From Icerya purchasi (lineage: Eukaryota; Arthropoda; Insecta; Hemiptera; Monophlebidae): a stretch of DNA of 64,000 nt. The notes beneath the pieces were generated by a model. It saw only the letters and a list, made by a program, of their open reading frames with translations. It searched no databases and was not told where the DNA came from. The stretch spans positions 495,711,352 to 495,775,351 of the forward strand of contig CM077115.1 of the NCBI GenBank assembly GCA_039619475.1. The letters run 5' to 3'. Positions 56,586 through 64,000 of the stretch are shown piece after piece; within the stretch, counting starts at the first letter, position 1, and every line of letters starts with the position of its first letter. The position numbers and the translations under genes are program-made.

Positions 56586-58110
56586 TATAAATTTCCGGGG
56601 TTATTCAAATACAAAAGTCGTATCTTCGAAACGGAAAACTTTTACGGAAAAACTAAATTACCGGTGTCTTATAATGTATTTATTATTATTATTATTAGTT
56701 TTTTTTAAATAATAATTTGCGGATCCCATAAGGCACTAGCCCGTCATTTATATTGACATATGAACAATTACGGGAATAGAGAGGTGTAAATTTTTATGCA
56801 TACACCGCATAGATACTCGGCTACCAAAAGTCGGACGTGTCAATGCTTGTTTCGGACTCAAATGCAACATATACATTTGTATACAACTAATATCTGAAAA
56901 TTCTGGGTAGCCGAGGAATGGAGATAGGTAAAAAGCGACCAGCAAAAAATAAAAAAAGGGACCCCTGAAGTATTCTTTTCAGATTCTCACTAGAGGGAAA
57001 TAAGGAACATCGTGAAAAGCTTAATTTCGCCGTACCCTATGGGGGATTCGCTTTCGTACATATGCAGGTGATGCTAGCGGTACCATCGCGAAATTGATCA
57101 AGCGAAGCAGTGTAGAAAATATACAACATTTCAAAGAGTGCGAAGCAAATTTACTAAAAGAAGATTGAATCATCACTCTGAGAGTGTACAATGCGGGGAA
57201 ACGTAAAACGGAAATCGATTATTTTTGATATTTAGATATTAAAACGGACGAGTAATTTTACTGGTATTGGTAGGGCGCGAAAAAAGATGATTTATTCGTT
57301 TGTTTTTAAAAATTATGCGTAGAGATGAAATTGTTTAATAATAAAAAATTAGTAACCGATTTTCTAGTGTGCTACCATCGATGTTTGCAAAAATAATATA
57401 AAGAACATAAAGAAATTTGGGAAACGTTGTAGAACCCTTCAAGATTAGCAAATGCTAAAACTGAAATTAAAATAATCCAAGAGAATCTTCGATATATTTG
57501 ATGCAAAACAAATAATTATTGATTATACGTATTAGTTATTAAAGTCGTCGCGGTACAAAACGTGAGCGCATTAATGTCGCTCACTAGGTCGATTGGATAA
57601 AAATATGTAATTAATTAAAGTTCGGCATTTGTGCCGGCAATCTTTTCCCTCCACATTGAAAATAGAAAGGAAGAAATGTTTATGTGAAATTATAAGTTTA
57701 TGCAAACTTAAGGCTCAATTGTTCCGCATTAATCCAATCGCGCAAAAATTCAATATTATTTATTGAAACCAAATATTCATGAACACGTAAAATATAATTA
57801 ATAAATTTATTAATATGCCGACTAGTTTCGGTTACATAGAATCGTAATTGTTGCGCTAGAATTAAAATTAAACATTAAAATGACGCGTTTAATTTTAGTA
57901 CCATGAAATTTATTTTAATTTAATTTTACCGGTTTCTGAATTTTGTTAAATGAATAAAGTTCTTAAAGTTATTTCTTTTCGGGTTGGAGTGTTGCAATTT
58001 TTCTGTATGGACGAACGTATAAAGAGACTGAAAAAATATTAATTCTTAATAATCATAGCCCAAAAAAAGAATTCTCGAGTAAACTGGTTAAATACTTCTG
58101 CGCGATTATT
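56285..58110. other. Intergenic with AT microsatellite (56555-56590)
   Basis: An uninterrupted AT run lies at 56555-56590 and a TTA trinucleotide tract near 56680-56697. No gene. Confidence 0.45.
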
Positions 58111-58114
58111 ACCT

Positions 58115-58200
58115 GTCATCGTGGTAATTTAGTTGTTAGAACGCTTGGCTTCCATTACGGAAGTCTTGAATTTGATCTGAGGTGACGAATGAAATTATTG
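58115..58200 (+). mobile_element. tRNA-derived SINE, family 2
   Basis: GTAATTTAGTTGTTAGAACG (A-box region), TTCCATTACGGAAGTCTTGA and a decayed B box TTGAATTTGATCTGAGG, then GTGACGA. It matches the minus-strand copy at 56200-56280. Confidence 0.55.
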
Positions 58201-58269
58201 CAAAAAATTAAATTATAAATACTCGCTAATAGAATCATATGGAAGACAGGAGCACTCCACCACACGTAT

Positions 58270-58425
58270 ACATATGCGCGCTGCACAGATAAGACTCACT
58301 TGGGTGTCTGGATTTGTATATCGATGAATTAAGCAATCACAATATCAGTTGCAAGTGCAGTCTTAACACGTTCTCCGGTAGCATACAGCAATTGCCATGA
58401 AAACTACCTACATTTGTACAAGTAA
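58270..58425. repeat. Dispersed repeat, copy 2 (partner 9185-9375)
   Basis: Same orientation and order as 9185-9375: GTGTCTGGATTTGTATATCG, CAATCACAATATCAGTT and GTGCAGTCTTA, then a divergent part, then CTACATTTGTACAAGTAAGT. Confidence 0.5.
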
Positions 58426-58429
58426 GTAG

Positions 58430-60370
58430 TTATAATGCTCGGTATCGAGCAGTGCGATTAAAGAGAGAGAGAGAGAGAGATCCGAATAAAAAGTCGATAG
58501 ATGTATAATGGAATTTTTGAACACGGCCACGAATTAACGAAGAAATTCTTAATACGAAATTAGAACAAGGATTACACCGGTGTAAGATAACTTATTTTCA
58601 AACGTGAAAAATAGTAAGAAAAAGAAGCAAAGGAGAGTAGGAAATATAATCGAGGGATTAAAAAGATTAAGTATGACGTGTTTATGAGTTTTAATATATT
58701 TGCCCCTTAATCGTATTCGACTTTATTTATAGAGATCCTAAAACGGAATGCGCACTTTCTCCGTTAATTTTAATACAGCATTTTCAGTGACCGGAGAAAA
58801 GATAGGTAGCTCGATTAGCGGAAGCAGCAACTGTGACAACATTTATAACTTACGAACAGTATGTCGCAGGTTTCGAGAAGTCGCAACAAGTTCGATCGGA
58901 AGAAATCGTCACGTCCGCAACATAATTTAGACGTTTTCGGGGGAACGGAGAGAGTTCAGTGGACGCACTTGTGAGAGAGTTCAGTTCTGGACCGTTTTCC
59001 GTTCGTCCAGTGATGAAATAGAAATTATCTCTCAATTGATGACAGTCCGAAATGGTCGCGCGGCAAATAACCGTGCGTGTTGACAAATGAATGGGATGGA
59101 GAAGATAATAAAAACCGGCAATGCGCATTGCGACAAATGTGACCCCCACAGGCAGAGTGGGGTCGCAGCGAATGTTCGAATGGAGCACGAACGACCGGTG
59201 TATTTTGACGTTTGCGCGAACCTGGAATACTATTGCGAAATCGGCTCACAATGCGGGACAATTTACAATTATAATGTATCCTAATTGACGAAGAATGGGA
59301 AGAGCAGGACAGTCTGCTAGCCGGTTTGACTGAAGGTAACAATTTGATCCGCTGTCACGAAACCGAAGAATAGAGGCCACCGATGAGGAGCTAGCAAACG
59401 GGCCCCAGACGATTTGTTTCACTTACCGCTTTTTATACACACGTTACACACAGCGCGGCACGACTGAAGTATCTACCGCTTTCTGTATTCTCCTTTGATA
59501 CGGCGCACATTACCTGTACGACGGCAGTATATGGTTTTTCAAGAGGTTCGCGGTGCAGGGAAAGAAACAAAAGCCGGAAAAGGCAAAAGGAAACGAATGC
59601 GAAAAAGAGGGTCGTTATGTCACATGCTTTGCAAAAGCACTTAGAGCTCAGATAAGATCGCGATGGAAAATTATTGTATCATATTCGAGTGTTCGGTGCG
59701 GTGCGAAGGATCTTTCGCAAAGGTCTCATCTCGAGTGTATCGTTTTAATAAAGGAAGCTGCGAACAAAAAAAGTTATAAAACGACGCAGAAACAAACAAA
59801 AGCCGATACCGGTTCTCCTCTATTTTCCTCTTTCAGAACGGATTACACATGTAACCTTTACGCTGATACGCTACATTGTAACAGACATGTTGCACGGTAA
59901 ATAATTCGCGGCCTTTGAAACCACCTCGAACATTGACACAAAAAAGAAAGGTCAAGAAAATCGCGTAATTATTCATTATTGCCAGAAAATACATGTAGAA
60001 CTACGAAATGTGGACGAACAATTGTTTAAACTTGTATAATCATAATCGCGCGCAAGGTTAATCAAGTAGCCAAACACACTGAGGAGAATATTAAATGTAC
60101 TTTTAACGCTGCCGCCACACTTTTCTTTTAATATCTGGAATATTCCGGTGGACCGTTAAATTATTCAGCCAAAAGGCACCTTTGACGCTACTGGAGTCGT
60201 AAAAGCAATAAGGCGTACCGATAGAACAAAAACCATAACCACTGTCGGGTGTAATTACGAACTGATCTTTAAGAAAACCGCGATTTAACACAATTATTCT
60301 GCTAACATTACGCTCATTATTACGTACGGAGCTTTAAAATAAAACATTAACTGTACCATTTGGGGACTGT
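58430..60370. other. Intergenic with GC-richer block (58740-59900)
   Basis: A GA microsatellite lies at 58461-58480. 58740-59900 is richer in G and C and contains overlapping open frames on both strands up to 115 codons (plus 59553-59900; minus 58850-59188, 59025-59342) without recognised domains. Confidence 0.4.
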
Positions 60371-60371
60371 T

Positions 60372-60422
60372 AAATATATCGATAGTAAAATATATCGATA
60401 GTAAAATATATCGATAGTAATT
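60372..60422. repeat. Three tandem copies of a 17-bp unit
   Basis: Unit ATATATCGATAGTAAAA repeated three times, the last incomplete. Confidence 0.88.
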
Positions 60423-60454
60423 TATTACAAATACAAAACAAACAAATGGTCTAT

Positions 60455-60566
60455 TAAAGGGCGTAAAAGTGTCTTTGGACCAAACTTTATAAAAAAATAT
60501 ATACATCTAGGGCATGAAAGAAGTAGTTCATGCTGAAAGTTTCAGACCCGTAGTCCCACAGGGGTA
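60455..60566. repeat. Direct repeat copy 1 (partner 60822-60928)
   Basis: ACCAAACTTTATAAAAAAAT, ATATACATC, GGGCATGAAA, GTAGTTCATGCTGAAAGTTT and CAGACCCGTAGTCCC recur in the same order 360 bp downstream. About 100 bp with roughly ten differences. Confidence 0.85.
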
Positions 60567-60821
60567 AAGCGAGTTATTATTATTTGGTCGTTTAATATAT
60601 TAATTTTGTGTTTATTTATATAATAACTTTCAGCAATGTTCATCGTGTTACCTTTGTTATATGTAGCTAAGACAGTGACCTATTTGACCTCAGTGTGATT
60701 TAAAATTTCTTTCCGGTCACACATATATTGTGTTCGTAGCTGATGATGGGTTATACCCGAAAAAAGCGTTTCTAAGTAAGCCTTCCTTTTTAGTCTTAAA
60801 GGGTCCAGCCAGTTAAGGGGG

Positions 60822-60928
60822 GGTAAAAATGTCTTTGAACCAAACTTTATAAAAAAATATATACATCCAGGGCATGAAAAAGTAGTTGATGCTGAAAGTT
60901 CCAGACCCGTAGTCCCAGAGGGGTCTTT
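60822..60928. repeat. Direct repeat copy 2 (partner 60455-60566)
   Basis: Same order of blocks as copy 1, ending CAGACCCGTAGTCCCAGAGG. The segment between the copies carries TGATGATGGGTTATACCCGA, a motif type also present in the hairpin at 27680-27890. Confidence 0.85.
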
Positions 60929-61329
60929 TGTAGTCACCATTTTTTGTGATTTTTTTTTTTTTTTTTTAAGTACGTTTTCATTTTATTCTTAAATTAGTTT
61001 GTTACATTTGTATTTGTAATAAATTACTATATTTTATTAATTAACAAACAGGATGTTGAAAGATTCTTTATTGTATCGATAGTACTTGGGACAAACAAAA
61101 ATTAGGTGTATCGTCTACATAATATCGTTCCTTAATTATTAATAATAATGTTTGATTGTTATTATATATTATCTGCAAAAACAAAAGTTTAAAAAAAAAA
61201 ATCTTAGATTCAGTGATTTAAAAATTAACTGATGTACTCAAACCGATCAGTTTTTTTGCGTATAACGGGCTAATTTCAGCGATCGTTTAGGTTTCTTTGG
61301 AATAGGACTTTTTTTGTTCATTAGACACC

Positions 61330-61965
61330 AACTTCTGTAATATTTGCGACTAAATATCTAGGATGCTGGATAAATGAGAAGGCAGACATGAACGAAGAAA
61401 TAAAGATACGCATAGCGACAGCAAGAGATGCTTTTAGTAATTGGAAGAAAGTACTAACATCTAGAAAGCTCCAGATATCGCTGAAATTGAGAGTTCTGAA
61501 ATGCCACATATGGTCGCGGCTATTATACGGATGTGAGACATGGACACTGAAAACGGCAACGATAAAAAAATTAGAAGCTTTCGAAATGTGGTGCTACCGA
61601 AGAATGCTTAAGATCTCGTGGACGGAGAAGATAAAAAATTCAGAAGTACTAATATGTATGGACAAAAAACGGGAACTGGTGAATACAATAAAAAAGAGGA
61701 AACTAAAATCCTTTGGACATATTTAATAAGTGCCCCCTTAAGATATCAGCTACTGAGGAGGACAATTTTACTTGGGCAGATCGAAGAAAAAAGATGGATT
61801 GGCAGGAAGAATACGACATGGTTTGAAAACATAAAAAGTTGGACAAAACATTCAAATCATGAATTATTTTTTCCGAAGAAAAATGTTACATTTTACGTAA
61901 AGTTGAAACGGGGTGAGAATATTAGCGTGTGTAATCGAGTTTGGTTCATTTATCTAGAAAATTAA
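61330..61965 (+). pseudogene. RTE-like RT C-terminal remnant
   Basis: From about 61335 it reads VIFATKYLGCWINEKADMNE, then EIKIRIATARDAFSNWKKVL, LKCHIWSRLLYGCETWTLK, LEAFEMWCYRRMLKISWTEK and ends KLKSFGHI; a frame change follows, then GQIEEKRWIGRKNTTWFENI. YLG, LYGCETWTL, MWCYRRMLKISW and GH form the common thumb and connection region of craniofacial-type and RTE-like retrotransposons. Missing the palm; one clear frameshift near 61720. Confidence 0.82.
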
Positions 61966-62091
61966 TTAGAATAATTTAATGTAGGATTTATATAATCCCC
62001 CTGTCTTGTTTTTCTAAAGTAGCATCAGATGGGGCTCGGTATGGTTTTGCCATGATTGGCTGGTCGTAGAGAAAATTTGACGTATTTTTTT

Positions 62092-62975
62092 TTTAGGGGC
62101 TTGTCAACCCGGGATATTTACCCAGAAACAATTTCTATCTTGATGCAATCGGATATTGTTAACAGGAAGGAACAAATAATAGGAATTACTTGTGCAGAAG
62201 GAAAAGGCAGGATATAAGAGGCACGACCAAGTCGTACTAAACTGTAATACAAAGTAGAACGTTCAACAGAAAGAGAATAACACTTAATAAACACATGATC
62301 GGCCATCATAAACATGCGCTAGAAGATGATACGGAGAGGAATCCAATGAAAAATGAAAACTGAAGGATGATAATATAGTATGACTTAAAAACGTAGCTGA
62401 ATAAAGGGGACAGCAACAGAACGACGAATTGAAGAAAACAAAAAGAACCACGGATTAGCAGAAAGACTAGATTGAAGAGAGATAAAAAAACAATTGATAG
62501 AAAAAGAGGAACCGTAAATGTATCCGATACATAATCTAAGATGAAAAGGTTTGCACAGCGGCAGGATATTAGAAGATGGGATTTTTCTTAAGAAAAGAGG
62601 TGTAGAGGAGCAAATGCCCGGGTGCCAAAGAATCCCCCGCTTCATTACGAAAAATGCCTGAATGGCTAGGAACCCATAGCAAGTCAATTTGTATGGAATT
62701 AATAGAACAAAGAACGTGGATAAGTGAACATGTACGGAGAATACCAGAATGATAGGAATGATCAGGTAGGGGATAATAAATTGAACGGCGGTCTTGGAAT
62801 TTGACATAATCAAGAATTTAGAGGAAAGTTGATTGGAGTAAATGAAAATAATAGAACGTAGGATAGTCGTCAATTCGTTTGAGAGTATCGAACAGAAAGG
62901 AGGCAGACGAAAAGATTGTCTGAAAAATCAAAACCTGGAAGGGTAAAAAAGTCAGTACTACAAGTTAAGCCATCC
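62092..62975 (-). mobile_element. LINE, 5'-truncated minus-strand copy
   Basis: The minus strand runs from the RNase H start region through FLRKIPSSNILPLCKPFHLR, MMADHVFIKCYSLSVERS and CSFLLTISDCIKI to TTTCTGGGTAAATATCCCGG, GTTGACAAGCCCC and an A tail (T run at 62085-62094). It corresponds to 2150-3112 of the first copy, with frameshifts. The duplicated TGYLAIQAF-type RNase H end is decayed. Confidence 0.82.
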
Positions 62976-63084
62976 ACTACTCGTTCTCTTCAAACCATCC
63001 CACGCTGATTTTCAAGTTTCCCTCCACATCGCGTTAAATTCCGTGTTCTAATTTTTCCATAAGAAATAAAATAATAATACATAA

Positions 63085-63175
63085 AACACGTATTACAGAA
63101 AATAATTATTATTTAGAAAATATAAAACAGTCGATGTGCTTCGGAGTTACATAAATCATGGCAATATCAACCGTA
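63085..63175. repeat. Partial relative of the 47573 TIR element
   Basis: ACACGTATTACAGAAAA, TATAAAACAGTCGATGTGCT and AAATCATGGCAATAT follow the same order as 47590-47662. The right half and the 21-bp inverted repeat are missing. Confidence 0.6.
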
Positions 63176-63179
63176 GATT

Positions 63180-64000
63180 AGTTGGCGTTTCTCGAATTGT
63201 AGTTTTCAGGGAGGGACTCTATGCGTGAATAATACACAAAATATTAATACGACCATTTGAAAAACGTAAAAGGATCGAATAAAACTCATAAATTTGACAT
63301 TGTGCAATAAGCAGCGGATAAAATGCTAATCAAAAAAAAAAAAAAAAACATGTTTAACCCTCGAATTTCTCGATTACCGGGTAAAATCGCAAAAAATAGC
63401 AAAAATAAATATGCACATTAAAAGAAATTTTATCAGTTTTTTTTTTTTTTGTTCTTGTTTTGGTAATTTAGTCATGACCAATTTTTGACTTCCAAATTGG
63501 AATTTTAGAGATTAAAAAAGAAAAGTATTTTTTTATGAGTGTATATTTTACGTAATAATATTGTTTGGTTTATACAATGAATAAATGATGGAGTCACGAT
63601 GTGTCCAAAAGAAATTTTAAATTAAAAGTTGATGAAATAAAATAAAATGTATGAAAAAAAGTATCGAAATTATATTAAAATATGCACGCGTACATGCGAT
63701 ATATTTTATAGGATACATTGGAAAAATTTTGAAATAATGAAAAATGCGTGAAAAAAGGTATGTATTTTTATTTATTTATTTTATATGCTATGCATATTAC
63801 GTCAGCTGACTGCATCGCATCAGAGGTTGTTATTATGATTCAACCTTTAAGATTTATCTACGTCTAATAAATTTATGAAAATGTTGGAGGTGCATGCTAT
63901 ACTCTGGCAACTATTGGATCATCAAATTGAAATTTCTGGCACATTTTATTAGTGGATGCCGACTTTTATGCTGCCGAAATCTATTAAAAGTCGGTAAACA
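63180..64000. other. AT-rich intergenic, nothing recognised
   Basis: No open frame, RNA gene or repeat I can support up to the window end. Confidence 0.45.

Noticed and set aside
58850..59900. Open frames of 105-115 codons on both strands
   Set aside because: They overlap in opposite directions and show no recognised motif; composition explains them.
1..64000. CRISPR arrays, operons, rRNA or functional tRNA genes
   Set aside because: None found; regular repeats here lack unique spacers, and the sequence has eukaryotic character.

Overview
The window looks like AT-rich nuclear DNA from an arthropod, most probably an insect. The evidence is a dense population of insect-type mobile elements: non-LTR retrotransposons with RNase H, Jockey-like and RTE-like fragments, mariner, piggyBac, hAT and a Helentron-type Helitron. 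There are many poly-A/T tracts and microsatellites, no operon-like gene packing and no convincing complete host gene. The order of the insect cannot be decided from the sequence alone. Apart from one mariner transposase, every coding stretch I recognise is a broken transposon gene. The remaining open frames are short, low in complexity or antisense to transposon code.

Layout. 1-3.1 kb: the longest copy (RT, RNase H, C-terminal domain) of a LINE family that recurs about nine times on both strands (5.7, 12.0, 33.8-35.3, 35.7, 47.2, 54.2, 62.1 kb). 6.4-7.2 kb: a tandem repeat and a small hAT element. 9.4-10.0 and 13.1-13.9 kb: Jockey-like RT and LINE RNase H remnants. 15.2-15.85 kb: a second hAT-like element. 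16.3-18.3 kb: a minisatellite, then a broken helicase-endonuclease gene of Helentron type. 20.3-22.6 kb: inverted repeats, an RTE 3' end and an 18-copy 17-bp minisatellite. 24.4-25.5 kb: a more GC-rich unique block. 27.7 kb: a hairpin element. 30.2-32.9 kb: tRNA-derived SINEs, one of them split by a 1.5-kb decayed piggyBac. 33.8-35.3 kb: a minus-strand LINE carrying a nested SINE. 36.4-37.3 kb: a decayed Jockey RT. 40.3-41.6 kb: a structurally intact mariner. 42.6 kb: RNase H remnant. 44.6 kb: another SINE. 47.6, 49.8 and 51.4 kb: foldback or hairpin elements. 54.2-55.1 kb and 61.3-63.0 kb: further LINE and RTE-like fragments.

How they fit together. The most coherent biology is a probable LINE-SINE partnership. 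The small tRNA-derived elements end in nearly the same sequence (TTGACGNNCCC plus an A-rich tail) as the resident LINE family, which suggests the LINE reverse transcriptase moved them. Nesting gives relative ages: a SINE lies inside a LINE copy with a 12-bp target duplication, and the piggyBac lies inside a SINE at a TTAA. The mariner, with two identical 29-bp ends and an uninterrupted D,D34D transposase, is the youngest-looking insertion. I did not find a clearly new defence, regulatory or biosynthetic system. The best leads are the LINE-SINE tail pair, the Helentron-like gene with its flanking minisatellite, and several hairpin families.
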